NCBI RefSeq assembly: GCF_027853965.1
Contig: NZ_JAQGLB010000002.1
Location: 248,001-312,000, forward strand
Reading direction: 5' to 3'
Source of the DNA: Saccharopolyspora indica
GTDB taxonomy: Bacteria; Actinomycetota; Actinomycetes; Mycobacteriales; Pseudonocardiaceae
Length of the DNA: 64,000 nt
Each line of letters starts with the position of its first letter. Position 1 is the first letter of the stretch. Below are positions 1-7,803 of this stretch, piece by piece. The translations under genes were made by a program, and so were the position numbers. A model generated the notes under the pieces. The model searched no databases. It saw only the letters and a list, made by a program, of their open reading frames with translations, and was not told the origin of the DNA.

Positions 1-865
1 GTACGACGCGCTGCGCAACGGCCAGATCGGCGGCGCGGGCATCGACGTGTTCAAGACCGAGCCGACCACCGAGAGCCCGTTGTTCGAGCTGGACAACGTG
101 GTCGTCACCCCGCACCTGGGCGCCTCCACGGCGGAGGCCCAGGACCGCGCGGGCACCGACGTGGCCCGCTCGGTGCGGCTGGCGCTGCGCGGCGACTTCG
201 TGCCGGACGCGGTCAACGTCCAGGGCGGTGCGGTCGGCGAGGAGGTCCGCCCGTACCTGTCGCTGACCCAGAAGCTCGGCCAGCTGCTGGCCGCGCTGCT
301 GGGCACCACGCCGAGCTCGGTGACCGTCGAGGCGCGCGGTGAGCTCGCCGACGAGGACGTCTCGGTGCTGCAGCTGGCGGCCCTGCGCGGCGTGTTCGCC
401 GGCGCGGTGGAGAACCAGGTGACCTTCGTCAACGCCCCGCAGCTGGCCGAGGACCTGGGCGTGCAGGTCGAGGTCGAGACCTCGCCGGAGAGCCCGAACC
501 ACCGCAGCGTGGTGACGGTGCGCGCCGGGCTCGCGGACGGCCGCACCGCGCGCGTCTCGGGCGCGCTGTCCGGCTCGAACCTGGTGGAGAAGCTGGTGGA
601 GGTCAACGGCCGCAACTTCGACCTGCGCGCCGAGGGCAACGTGCTGCTGCTGGAGTACCCGGACCGCCCGGGCGTGATGGGCAAGGTCGGCACGCTGCTC
701 GGCGAGGTCAGCGTGAACATCGAGGCCGCCACGGTCAGCCAGACCACCGACCGCTCGGACGCGGTCATGCTGCTGCGCGTCGACCGCCCGGTCGAGCAGG
801 GCGTCCTGGAGCCGATCGGCGCCGCGGTCGGCGCCCGCATCGTCCGCACGGTGACGTTCGAGTAA
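1..865 (+). CDS. serA: D-3-phosphoglycerate dehydrogenase, C-terminal part (cut by window edge)
   Basis: The reading frame is already open at base 2, so the start lies outside the window; 287 residues are visible. The visible part contains PHLGAST, which carries the catalytic His of the D-2-hydroxyacid dehydrogenase family, then the long intervening domain of the large SerA type, and a C-terminal ACT domain over about the last 73 residues (LEYPDRPGVMGKVGTLLGEV). The enzyme oxidises 3-phosphoglycerate to 3-phosphohydroxypyruvate, the first step of serine synthesis. In this family the ACT domain usually mediates serine feedback. A strong intrinsic terminator follows, so serA and leuB are probably separate transcription units, although serA next to leuB is conserved in actinobacteria. 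The identification is secure. Confidence 0.95.
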   Translation, partial: YDALRNGQIGGAGIDVFKTEPTTESPLFELDNVVVTPHLGASTAEAQDRAGTDVARSVRLALRGDFVPDAVNVQGGAVGEEVRPYLSLTQKLGQLLAALLGTTPSSVTVEARGELADEDVSVLQLAALRGVFAGAVENQVTFVNAPQLAEDLGVQVEVETSPESPNHRSVVTVRAGLADGRTARVSGALSGSNLVEKLVEVNGRNFDLRAEGNVLLLEYPDRPGVMGKVGTLLGEVSVNIEAATVSQTTDRSDAVMLLRVDRPVEQGVLEPIGAAVGARIVRTVTFE

Positions 866-877
866 GGAGTTTTCCGC

Positions 878-917
878 GAAGCGCGGGGTGTGCCGGGAGC
901 GGCGCGCCCCGCGCTTC
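878..917 (+). terminator. Intrinsic terminator of serA
   Basis: Perfect 11-bp inverted repeat GAAGCGCGGGG/CCCCGCGCTTC (878-888 and 907-917), 13 bases after the serA stop, followed by a short T-containing stretch. Confidence 0.8.
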
Positions 918-1159
918 TGCTTTGGGCGGATCGGGCCGTTACTGCTCGGTCAGGTGAAGGCGGGGGCGGTCCGCGATGTGGGATCCGCCCAGAACCGCAG
1001 CAGGGACCGAGGGTCCTCTCACTCTTTCGGGGGTCCCACAGTTCGGGAGGCTTCATCCACTTGGTGGGCCCGGCATCCCGCTCGCCGCTCCCGTGCCGGT
1101 AGCCTTCGGCTCAACAGTTCGAGCCCCGCAGGTCGGGGTGGTTCTCGGGAGGTGTGTAG

Positions 1160-2203
1160 ATGCGGCTCGCTGTGATCCCCGGCGACGGGATCGGGCCGGA
1201 GGTGATTGCCGAGGCACTCAAGGTCCTCGGTGAGGTGGTGCCGGATACCGAGATCACTCGATACGACCTGGGGGCCGCGCGCTGGCACGCGACGGGAGAA
1301 CTGCTGCCCGAGTCCGTTCTCGGTGAGCTCCGGCAGCACGACGCGATCCTGCTGGGCGCGGTCGGCGACCCGTCGGTGCCCAGCGGCATCCTGGAGCGCG
1401 GCCTGCTGCTGCGGCTGCGCTTCGAGCTCGACCACCACGTGAACCTGCGCCCGGCGCGGCTCTACCCGGGTGTGAAGAGCCCGGTGGCCGACCCGGGTGA
1501 GATCGACATGGTCGTGGTGCGCGAGGGCACCGAGGGTCCGTACGCGGGCAACGGTGGTCTGCTGCGCAAGGACACCACGCACGAGATCGCGACCGAGGTC
1601 AGCATCAACACCGCGTTCGGCGTGGAGCGCGTCGTGCGCGACGCGTTCGCCCGCGCCGCCGCCCGGCCGCGCAAGCACCTGACGCTGGTGCACAAGACCA
1701 ACGTGCTCACCCACGCCGGCTCGCTGTGGTCGCGCGTGGTGGAGGAGGTCTCGCTGCAGTACCCGGACGTCACCGTGGCCTACCAGCACGTGGACGCCAC
1801 CACCATCCACCTGGTCACCGACCCGGGCCGGTTCGACGTGGTCGTCACCGACAACCTGTTCGGCGACATCATCACCGACCTGGCCGGTGCGGTCACCGGT
1901 GGCATCGGGCTGGCCGCCAGCGGCAACATCGACGCCACCCGCCGCAACCCGAGCATGTTCGAGCCGGTGCACGGCAGCGCGCCGGACATCGCCGGGCAGG
2001 GCGTGGCCGACCCGACCGCCGCGGTGCTGTCGGTGGCCATGCTGCTCGACCACGTGGGCCTGGCCGAGGCCGCCAAGCGGGTCGAGGCGTCGGTGGCGTT
2101 CGACCTGGCCACCCGCGACCACTCGGCGCCGGGTGCGACCTTCGCCATCGGCGACCGGCTCGCGGCCCTGGTCTCCTCCCGCGAGGTGGCCCCGCAGGCC
2201 TGA
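1160..2203 (+). CDS. leuB: 3-isopropylmalate dehydrogenase
   Basis: A 347-residue protein of the isocitrate/isopropylmalate dehydrogenase family, normal in length for actinobacterial LeuB. It oxidatively decarboxylates 3-isopropylmalate to 2-oxoisocaproate in leucine synthesis. The N-terminus reads [20 protein letters not shown] lies at residues 121-130, the catalytic Lys is K179 in VHKTNV, and the metal-binding aspartates D231, D236 and D240 lie in a [11 protein letters not shown] stretch. The C-terminal [10 protein letters not shown] segment is the NAD-binding signature. The ATG at 1160 follows a GGGAGG ribosome site. The 294-bp gap upstream holds the serA terminator and GC-rich inverted repeats but no leader peptide that I could defend. 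Confidence 0.96.
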   Translation: MRLAVIPGDGIGPEVIAEALKVLGEVVPDTEITRYDLGAARWHATGELLPESVLGELRQHDAILLGAVGDPSVPSGILERGLLLRLRFELDHHVNLRPARLYPGVKSPVADPGEIDMVVVREGTEGPYAGNGGLLRKDTTHEIATEVSINTAFGVERVVRDAFARAAARPRKHLTLVHKTNVLTHAGSLWSRVVEEVSLQYPDVTVAYQHVDATTIHLVTDPGRFDVVVTDNLFGDIITDLAGAVTGGIGLAASGNIDATRRNPSMFEPVHGSAPDIAGQGVADPTAAVLSVAMLLDHVGLAEAAKRVEASVAFDLATRDHSAPGATFAIGDRLAALVSSREVAPQA

Positions 2204-2213
2204 TAGCTGGAGC

Positions 2214-2250
2214 GCGAGAAGGGCGTCCCGTTCCGGGGCGCCCTTCTCGC
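2214..2250 (+). terminator. Intrinsic terminator of leuB
   Basis: 12-bp inverted repeat GCGAGAAGGGCG/CGCCCTTCTCGC (2214-2225 and 2239-2250), just after the leuB stop and before the operator of the next gene pair. Confidence 0.8.
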
Positions 2251-2258
2251 TCGATCGA

Positions 2259-2313
2259 TGTGCAACTCACGGGTTGCTCCTCGGCGGATCGTGTGCAACC
2301 GTGGAGTTGCACA
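2259..2313 (+). promoter_or_regulatory. Tandem operator for the ArsR-type repressor
   Basis: Two inverted repeats of one type stand upstream of the SRPBCC/ArsR operon. The second, 2292-2313, is perfect: TGTGCAAC, six bases, GTTGCACA. The first, 2259-2280, has the same left arm and the degenerate right arm GTTGCTCC. Their centres are 33 bp apart, about three helical turns. ArsR-family dimers typically bind such 8-6-8 palindromes and often regulate their own operon, so binding by the protein encoded at 2779 is a reasonable inference. Confidence 0.65.
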
Positions 2314-2335
2314 GTCGACGCGATTGGGAGTGGTC

Positions 2336-2782
2336 ATGGTTTCCGACCGGATCGAGCGCGAGATCGTCATCGAGGCCCCCGTCGAGCGGGTGTGGGCAGC
2401 CCTGCTGGAACCCGAGTTCTGGCTCGGGGAGGCGGACCCGACCGGGGTGGAGGTGCGGGAGGGCGGTCGGCTGGTGTCCGAACACCCCGACTACGGCGGC
2501 AGCTTCCCGCAGCTGATCGAGAAGATCGACCCGAACCGCTACCTGGCCTACCGCTGGGCGAGCGGATTCCCGAACGCGGAGCCGGATTCGGACAACTCCA
2601 CGCTGGTCGAGTTCACGCTGACCGAGGAGAGCGGCACGACCCGGCTCCGCGTGGTGGAGAGCGGCTTCGCCGGGCTCGTCGCATCGGAGGAGCAGCGGCG
2701 GAGCTCCTTCGAGGACAACACCGGCGGCTGGCGCGAAGTGCTGGACGAGTTCAAGCAGAAGGTGGAGAAGCAGCAGGCGTGA
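2336..2782 (+). CDS. SRPBCC (AHSA1-type) domain protein
   Basis: A 148-residue single-domain protein of the START/Bet v 1-like AHSA1 superfamily. It has the typical opening IVIEAPVERVWAAL and the C-terminal helix GGWREVLDEFKQKVE. Such proteins have a hydrophobic cavity and occur in stress responses and binding of small ligands; no substrate can be read from the sequence. The ATG at 2336 is preferred because GGGAG lies 6 bases upstream and the earlier in-frame codons run through the operator. It overlaps the ArsR regulator by 4 bases (GTGA), so the pair is one operon. SRPBCC-ArsR pairs of this kind are common in actinobacteria, usually repressed by the ArsR partner. Confidence 0.8.
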   Translation: MVSDRIEREIVIEAPVERVWAALLEPEFWLGEADPTGVEVREGGRLVSEHPDYGGSFPQLIEKIDPNRYLAYRWASGFPNAEPDSDNSTLVEFTLTEESGTTRLRVVESGFAGLVASEEQRRSSFEDNTGGWREVLDEFKQKVEKQQA

Positions 2783-3099
2783 CCGAGCACAGTGGTGTCG
2801 ACGAGGTGCTGGCCGCGCTGGCGGACCCGACGCGGCGGCAGCTCGTCGACCTGCTCGGCGAGCGTGGTGAGGCGACCGCGACGACGCTCGCCGCCGCGCT
2901 GCCGGTATCCCGCCAAGCGGTCGTCAAGCACCTGGCGGTGCTGGAGGGCGCAGGACTGGTGACCTCGTACCGAGCCGGGCGCGAGGTCCGCTTCGCGATC
3001 CGTTCCGAGCCGCTGGAGGCGACCGCCCGCTGGCTCACCTCCCGCGCGGCTCAGTGGGACCGCCGCCTGGCCGCGATCAAGCGCCGCGCCGAGTCCTGA
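2779..3099 (+). CDS. ArsR-family transcriptional regulator
   Basis: A 106-residue winged-helix protein. ALADPTRRQLVDLL is the usual ArsR first helix, and VSRQAVVKHLAVLEGAGLV is the recognition-helix region (about residues 40-60), followed by the wing. No cysteine metal site is visible, so it belongs to the SdpR-like branch that pairs with SRPBCC proteins rather than to the arsenic sensors. The GTG start at 2779 overlaps the stop of the SRPBCC gene, implying translational coupling. It likely represses its operon through the tandem TGTGCAAC palindromes at 2259-2313. Confidence 0.82.
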   Translation: MTEHSGVDEVLAALADPTRRQLVDLLGERGEATATTLAAALPVSRQAVVKHLAVLEGAGLVTSYRAGREVRFAIRSEPLEATARWLTSRAAQWDRRLAAIKRRAES

Positions 3100-3178
3100 G
3101 CGAGGGCGTCGCCGGTCCGGATGGTGGGAACTCGTAGCCATCTGGTGGTCCGGTGCTGCGTTGTGGCAGCATGGGGAC

Positions 3179-3223
3179 GTGGCTTTCCGCAGTGTGATCA
3201 TTATTGGCGAGCGCGCCGGGTAG
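3179..3223 (+). CDS. Ile/Val-rich leader peptide of cimA
   Basis: A 14-codon reading frame starting with GTG and ending with TAG, encoding VAFRSVIIIGERAG. Four consecutive branched-chain codons (GTG ATC ATT ATT, 3194-3205) sit just before a hairpin whose 5' arm overlaps the last four sense codons. Actinobacterial ilv and leu leaders known from Streptomyces and Corynebacterium have the same design: a run of Ile/Leu/Val, then Gly-x-Arg-x-Gly and stop. Translation is inferred, not shown. GGGG lies only 2 bases upstream of the GTG, so initiation could be weak or leaderless. Confidence 0.7.
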   Translation: MAFRSVIIIGERAG

Positions 3224-3277
3224 ACGACTCCGCACCCCGGCGCGCTGACCTCTCGCATCCTGCGGGGGGTCTTTTTT
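3210..3277 (+). promoter_or_regulatory. Transcription attenuator of cimA (pause hairpin plus terminator)
   Basis: Hairpin 1 is a perfect 11-bp stem, AGCGCGCCGGG (3210-3220) with CCCGGCGCGCT (3236-3246); its 5' arm overlaps the end of the leader peptide frame. Directly after it, 3247-3257 pairs with 3261-3271 (11 bp including G-U pairs, loop TCC) and is followed by six T, which makes a classic intrinsic terminator. CTCCGCA in the loop of hairpin 1 (3228-3234) can instead pair with TGCGGGG of the terminator 3' arm (3261-3267). A ribosome stalled on the Ile codons would block hairpin 1 and favour this antiterminator, allowing cimA to be transcribed. The mechanism is inference; the pairings are visible. 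Confidence 0.75.
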
Positions 3278-3331
3278 GTTGCCTGCGCCCGCCGCACCCA
3301 CCCACCTCCGACGCCACCGGGAGAAGATCCA

Positions 3332-4963
3332 GTGACCCGCACCCAGCCCGCCGGCACCCCTCTGGGCGACGATTTCCACGTCTACGACACGACCTTGCGG
3401 GACGGCGCGCAGCGCGAGGGCATCTCCTACTCGGTCACTGACAAGATCGCCGTCGCGCGGCTGCTGGACTCGCTCGGCGTCGGCTTCGTCGAAGGCGGCT
3501 GGCCCGGCGCGCTGCCCAAGGACACCGAGTTCTTCCACCGCGCCGCGGAAGGAGAGCTCGAACTCCGGCACGCCGCGCTGGTCGCCTTCGGCTCCACCCG
3601 CCGGGCCGGGGCCAAAGTGGACGAAGATCCGCAGGTGCGGGCGCTGCTGGACTCCCGCGCGCCGGTGGTGACCCTGGTGGCCAAATCGGACCGGAGGCAC
3701 GTCGAACGCGCGCTGCGCACCGATGTGGCGGAGAACTGCGCGATGGTCGCCGACACGGTGCGGTACCTCGTGGGCGAAGGACGGCGGGTGTTCCTCGACG
3801 CGGAGCACTTCTTCGACGGCTACGCCTTCGATCCCGACACCTCGCTGCGCGTGCTGGAATCCGCGGTTCAAGCGGGCGCGGACGTCGTGGTGCTGTGCGA
3901 CACCAACGGCGGGCAGCTGCCGCTTCAGCTCGCCGAGACCGTCGGCGAGGTCGTCGCGCGCACCGGGTTCCGCCTCGGAATCCACTGCCAGGACGACACC
4001 GGGTGCGCGGTGGCCAACAGCGTCGCCGCGGTGCAGGCCGGTGCCACGCACGTGCAGTGCACCGCCAACGGCTACGGCGAGCGGGCGGGCAACGCGGATC
4101 TGTTCGCGGTGATCGGGAATCTGGCCGCCAAGCTCCGGATGCCGGTGCTGCCGGAGGGAAAGCTGCGCGAGCTCACCCGGACTTCCCACGCCCTCGCCGA
4201 GATCGCCAACCTGGCGCCGGACACGCACCAGGCCTACGTCGGGCAGTCGACCTTCGCGCACAAGGCGGGACTGCACGCGAGCGCGATCAAAGTGGACCCC
4301 GAGCTGTACAACCACATCGATCCCGCCGTGGTGGGCAACGGGATGCGGGTCCTGGTCACCGAGATGGCCGGGCGGGCCAGCCTGGAGCTCAAGGGCGCCG
4401 AACTCGGCCTCGACCTGTCCGCCGCACCGGACGCGGTCACCGGCGCGGTCCGCCGGGTCAAGGAGCTCGAAGCGCGCGGCTGGTCCTTCGAAGCCGCGGA
4501 CGCCTCGCTGGAACTGCTGCTGCGCGGCGAGATGGCGACCAGCACCGGCGCCGATCCGGTGGAGGCGCCGTTCGAGCTGGAGTCCTACCGGGTGGTGCTC
4601 GACCACCGCTCCGACGGCGAGGTGATCGCCGAGGCGACCGTGAAGGTGCACGTGGCGGGGGAGCGGGTCATCGCGACCGCCGAGGGCAACGGCCCGGTCA
4701 ACGCGCTGGACGCGGCGCTGCGCGAAGCGCTCGTCCCGCACCTGCCGTGGCTGGAGTCGGTGGAGCTGGCCGACTACAAGGTCCGCATCCTCACCGACGC
4801 TCCCGGCACCGACGCGGTGACCAGGGTCCTGGTGGAATCCCGCGACGGCGAGGAGGAGTGGACCACGGTCGGCGTCCACGCCAACATCGTCGAAGCCAGC
4901 TGGCTGGCCCTCTGCGACGCCCTGGTCTACAAGTCCACCCGGCAGGCCCTCACCACCACCTGA
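3332..4963 (+). CDS. cimA: Citramalate synthase (isopropylmalate synthase family)
   Basis: A 543-residue protein. It has an N-terminal HMGL-type TIM barrel (VYDTTLRDGAQREG at residues 18-30, catalytic R23-D24), a linker, and a C-terminal LeuA allosteric domain from about residue 410. That layout matches citramalate synthase, which condenses pyruvate and acetyl-CoA to (R)-citramalate and opens a threonine-independent route to isoleucine. GTG at 3332 follows GGAGAAG by 5 bases. The metal-ligand motif, usually HxH in this family, reads HCQ here (H218, Q220). The Ile-rich leader upstream fits a role in isoleucine supply. The alternative reading, a 2-isopropylmalate synthase homologue, is less likely given length and domain pattern. 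Confidence 0.88.
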   Translation: MTRTQPAGTPLGDDFHVYDTTLRDGAQREGISYSVTDKIAVARLLDSLGVGFVEGGWPGALPKDTEFFHRAAEGELELRHAALVAFGSTRRAGAKVDEDPQVRALLDSRAPVVTLVAKSDRRHVERALRTDVAENCAMVADTVRYLVGEGRRVFLDAEHFFDGYAFDPDTSLRVLESAVQAGADVVVLCDTNGGQLPLQLAETVGEVVARTGFRLGIHCQDDTGCAVANSVAAVQAGATHVQCTANGYGERAGNADLFAVIGNLAAKLRMPVLPEGKLRELTRTSHALAEIANLAPDTHQAYVGQSTFAHKAGLHASAIKVDPELYNHIDPAVVGNGMRVLVTEMAGRASLELKGAELGLDLSAAPDAVTGAVRRVKELEARGWSFEAADASLELLLRGEMATSTGADPVEAPFELESYRVVLDHRSDGEVIAEATVKVHVAGERVIATAEGNGPVNALDAALREALVPHLPWLESVELADYKVRILTDAPGTDAVTRVLVESRDGEEEWTTVGVHANIVEASWLALCDALVYKSTRQALTTT

Positions 4964-4986
4964 CCGGCTCCGTCACCCGGGGCGGC

Positions 4987-5008
4987 GTCAATTTCGTACG
5001 AAATTGAC
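4987..5008. repeat. GATTTC/GAAATC-family palindrome (single, GTCAATTTC variant)
   Basis: Perfect 22-bp palindrome between cimA and the FAH gene: GTCAATTTCG on the left, TA in the middle, CGAAATTGAC on the right. It is an AT-rich island in GC-rich DNA and one of seven such sites in the window. It has no T-run, so a terminator role is possible but unproven. Confidence 0.7.
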
Positions 5009-5100
5009 CGGGGCCGGGGTGACGGCGGGGGCGGAGGCGGGGTGGATGGCCGGGGATAGGCTTTCGGCGGAGAGTCCACAGTTGATCGCGGAGGTTCGTC

Positions 5101-5883
5101 TTGCGCTTGGCACGTGTCGCCCACTCCTCCGGGGTGTCCTTCGTGGCCCTGGAGCCGGATCCGGCTGCGCCGAAGGAGAAGGTGCTCGCGGTCGAGATCG
5201 ACCAGCACCCGTTCGGCGATCCCACCTTCACCGGGCGCAAGTGGCCGATGGCCGATGTGCGGCTGCTCGCCCCGATCCTGCCCACGAAGGTCATCTGCAT
5301 CGGCAAGAACTACGCCGACCACGCCAAGGAGATGGGCGGTGAGCCGCCGGCCCAGCCGGTGATCTTCATGAAGCCGTCCACCTCGGTGATCGGCCCGAAC
5401 TCGCCCATCAAGCTGCCGCCGAACTCGGAGCGGGTGGACTTCGAGGGCGAGCTGGCCGCGGTCGTCGGCCAGCCGTGCAAGGACGTCCCGGAGGCGCGCG
5501 GCACCGACGTCCTGCTGGGCTACACGATCGCCAACGACGTCACCGCGCGCGACCAGCAGCAGGCCGACGGGCAGTGGACCCGGGCCAAGGGCTACGACAC
5601 GTTCTGCCCGCTGGGGCCGTGGATCGACACCGAGGTGAACCCGGCGGACCTGGCCATCCGGACCGAACTGGACGGTGAGCTCAAGCAGGACTCGCGGACC
5701 TCGCTGCTGCTGCACGACGTCGGCGCGCTGGTGTCGTGGATCTCGCGGGTGATGACGCTGCTGCCCGGCGACGTGATCCTCACCGGCACCCCGGCGGGCG
5801 TCGGCCCGATGCGGGACGGCCAGAAGGTCTCGGTCTCCATCGACGGCCTCGGCACCCTCACCAACCCCGTCCAGCAGGCCTGA
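5101..5883 (+). CDS. Fumarylacetoacetate hydrolase (FAH) family protein
   Basis: A 260-residue protein of the FAH superfamily. It has CIGKNYADHAKEMG at about residues 66-79 and the metal ligands E115 and E117 (VDFEGELAA) and D146 (IANDVTARD). Members hydrolyse or decarboxylate C-C bonds in beta-diketo or 2-oxo acid substrates such as fumarylpyruvate, oxaloacetate or 2-hydroxyhepta-2,4-diene-1,7-dioate. The true substrate cannot be told from sequence. The TTG at 5101 matches the usual N-terminus of the family (MRLARVAH). In related genomes this gene usually lies directly before gltX; here a four-gene block separates them. Confidence 0.88.
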   Translation: MRLARVAHSSGVSFVALEPDPAAPKEKVLAVEIDQHPFGDPTFTGRKWPMADVRLLAPILPTKVICIGKNYADHAKEMGGEPPAQPVIFMKPSTSVIGPNSPIKLPPNSERVDFEGELAAVVGQPCKDVPEARGTDVLLGYTIANDVTARDQQQADGQWTRAKGYDTFCPLGPWIDTEVNPADLAIRTELDGELKQDSRTSLLLHDVGALVSWISRVMTLLPGDVILTGTPAGVGPMRDGQKVSVSIDGLGTLTNPVQQA

Positions 5884-5903
5884 CACCGGGTTTCCAGCAC
5901 AGC

Positions 5904-5939
5904 GCGAAGGGCGTCCGCCGGTCGGCGGGCGCCCTTCGC
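5904..5939 (+). terminator. Intrinsic terminator of the FAH gene
   Basis: 10-bp stem GCGAAGGGCG/CGCCCTTCGC (5904-5913 and 5930-5939) with further pairing inside, followed by CTTTCTC. Confidence 0.75.
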
Positions 5940-5996
5940 GCTTTCTCGAACGGGTGAGCTGGATCATCTGCCGCCGCGGAGCCCGGCCGGGTCGGT

Positions 5997-6033
5997 TATC
6001 TTGGTCGAGTGACTAAGTTAGTCGATCGACCAA
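5997..6033 (+). promoter_or_regulatory. Leaderless promoter and TetR autoregulatory operator
   Basis: A -10 box TATCTT (5997-6002) lies 6 bases before the GTG at 6009, so transcription would start at or next to the start codon. A 33-bp near-palindrome (6001-6033) covers the start site. Its outer arms are TTGGTCGA and TCGACCAA, its inner arms GACTAA and TTAGTC, with only two mismatching pairs. This is the usual size and position for a TetR-family operator that blocks its own promoter. Confidence 0.7.
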
Positions 6034-6602
6034 GTTCGGACCGCGGTCGGCGGAGGCGCGAGGAGCTCGTCGCGGCGGGGCTGTCCCTGCTCGTCGAGGG
6101 CGGCTGGGCCGCGGTGACCACGCGGGCGGTGGCGGCACGCGGCGAAGCCAACGCGGGACTCATCCACTACCACTTCGGCGGGCTGCCCGGCCTGCGCCTG
6201 GCGGTCGCCGAACGAGCGGGGGAGGAGGCCATCGCGCCCGTCGTCGACGCGCTGGTGGACTCGCCCGACGCGCGCTCGGCGATCGAGGCGATGGGCGCGG
6301 CGATCTCCCGCGTCGCGGCCGATGACCAGGTGGTCCGGCTGGCGGTCGAACTGGTCTCCGGGACGAGGCAGGACCCGGCGCTCGGCGAAGCCCTGCGCGC
6401 GAGCATGCGGGAAGCGCGCGAGCGGATCGCCGACTGGCTCGGGGGCTTGCGGCCGGAGTGGACGCCGGAGCGGCGGGCTGGAGCCGCCACGCTGGTCGTG
6501 GCGCTGCTGGACGGGATGATGCTGCACCGCGAGCTCGACGAGGACCTGCCCGTCGATCCGGCGCTGACGGTCCTCGGTGAGCTGATCGGAGCCGGGGAGT
6601 GA
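6009..6602 (+). CDS. TetR-family transcriptional regulator
   Basis: A 197-residue protein. The N-terminal helix-turn-helix lies at about residues 14-60 (RRRREELVAAGLSLLVEGG, then the ANAGLIHYHFGG recognition region), and an all-helical ligand-binding domain fills the rest. The GTG start at 6009 is supported by the -10 box 6 bases upstream and by the palindrome over the start. Its stop overlaps the start of the FAD monooxygenase (GTGA), so the two are co-transcribed. It probably senses a small lipophilic compound handled by the neighbouring oxidoreductases; the ligand is unknown. Confidence 0.85.
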   Translation: MTKLVDRPSSDRGRRRREELVAAGLSLLVEGGWAAVTTRAVAARGEANAGLIHYHFGGLPGLRLAVAERAGEEAIAPVVDALVDSPDARSAIEAMGAAISRVAADDQVVRLAVELVSGTRQDPALGEALRASMREARERIADWLGGLRPEWTPERRAGAATLVVALLDGMMLHRELDEDLPVDPALTVLGELIGAGE

Positions 6603-7759
6603 GAGTCCTGATCTCCGGCGGGGGAATCGCCGGCCTCACCGCCGCGTACTGGTTGCACCACCACGGTCACGAGCCGGTCGTGGTCGAGCGAGCGCCGCGC
6701 GGGCAGTTCGGCGGCTACGGCATCGACTTCTTCGGCACCGGCCACGACATCGCCGCGCGGATGGGGCTGATCGACCGGCTCGCCGCGCACCAGCTGCCCA
6801 CCGAGGACATCCGCTACGTCGACGCGCGGGGACGGCTCCGGTCCAGGCTCGAACGGCGACTGCTGGAGAAGGTGATCGGCGGCCCCTATCTCGCGCTGAT
6901 GCACGCCAGGCTGGAAGAGGCGCTGGCCGATGCCGTGCGGGGCCGGGTCGAGATCCGCCACGAGCAGCGCATCGCGGCGGTCGGGCAACGACCGGACGGC
7001 ATCGACGTCGTCTTCGCCGACGGCGCGGCGGACAGCTTCGACCTGCTCGTCGGCGCGGACGGCGTGCACTCGGCGACCCGCGAGCTGGTCTTCGGCCCCG
7101 AGAGCCGCTTCGCCCGGCGCCTCGGCTACACCATGGCCTGCTACCCGGTGCCCGACAGCTACGGGCTGGGGCCGCGGCGCATCCACTACAGCGAGCCCGG
7201 GCGCCAGGTCGTGCTCTACCCGACCGACACCCCGGGCGAGCTGATCGCGCTCTTCCTCCACCGCACCGCCGACCAGACCGCACCTCCGCGCGCCGAACGG
7301 CGTGCGGCGCTGCGCGATGCGTTCGACGGGATGGGGTGGATCACGCCGGAGCTGCTCGCAGCGGCACCCGAGGACATCTTCGTGGACGGCCTCACCCAGA
7401 TCCGGATGCCGCGATGGCACCGCGGCCGCGTCGCCCTCATCGGCGACGCCTGCGCCGCGATGACCCTGACGTCCGCGCAGGGCGCATCCATGGCGATGGC
7501 CGGTGGGTACCTCCTCGCCGAAGCGCTGCACCGGCACGACGCCCGCACGGCCGCTTTCCGCGCCTGCGAAGCACGACTGCGCCCCGCCGTGACCCTGCGC
7601 CAGGACCACGCCCGCAGCTTCGCGCGCTTCCTCGTCCCGGCGACGCGCGCCGGACTCGCCGTCCAGGGAGCGGTTTCCCGCATCGGCATGCGCGACGCCT
7701 TCGCCGGGCTGCTCCGCCGCGGATACGGCGACACCACCAGCATCCTCGGCGGCGCGTGA
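6599..7759 (+). CDS. FAD-dependent monooxygenase (PHBH-type)
   Basis: A 386-residue flavoprotein of the group A aromatic hydroxylase family. The dinucleotide-binding motif SGGGIAGL lies at residues 6-13, the DG motif (LLVGADGVHSATR) is centred on D154, and the GD motif (ALIGDACAAM) contains D283. Members insert one oxygen atom into aromatic or polyketide-like substrates using NAD(P)H. The GTG start overlaps the TetR stop, so expression is probably controlled by that repressor. The substrate cannot be predicted; a detoxification or tailoring role is inference from the neighbours. Confidence 0.85.
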   Translation: MRVLISGGGIAGLTAAYWLHHHGHEPVVVERAPRGQFGGYGIDFFGTGHDIAARMGLIDRLAAHQLPTEDIRYVDARGRLRSRLERRLLEKVIGGPYLALMHARLEEALADAVRGRVEIRHEQRIAAVGQRPDGIDVVFADGAADSFDLLVGADGVHSATRELVFGPESRFARRLGYTMACYPVPDSYGLGPRRIHYSEPGRQVVLYPTDTPGELIALFLHRTADQTAPPRAERRAALRDAFDGMGWITPELLAAAPEDIFVDGLTQIRMPRWHRGRVALIGDACAAMTLTSAQGASMAMAGGYLLAEALHRHDARTAAFRACEARLRPAVTLRQDHARSFARFLVPATRAGLAVQGAVSRIGMRDAFAGLLRRGYGDTTSILGGA

Positions 7760-7803
7760 GCGCTTCCTCGTCCACCAACCGACCACTACCGGGAAGGAAC
7801 CCG

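Noticed and set aside
950..1159. Leucine attenuator before leuB
   Set aside because: There are inverted repeats, but no short frame with a run of Leu codons and no terminator with a T-run, unlike the region before cimA.
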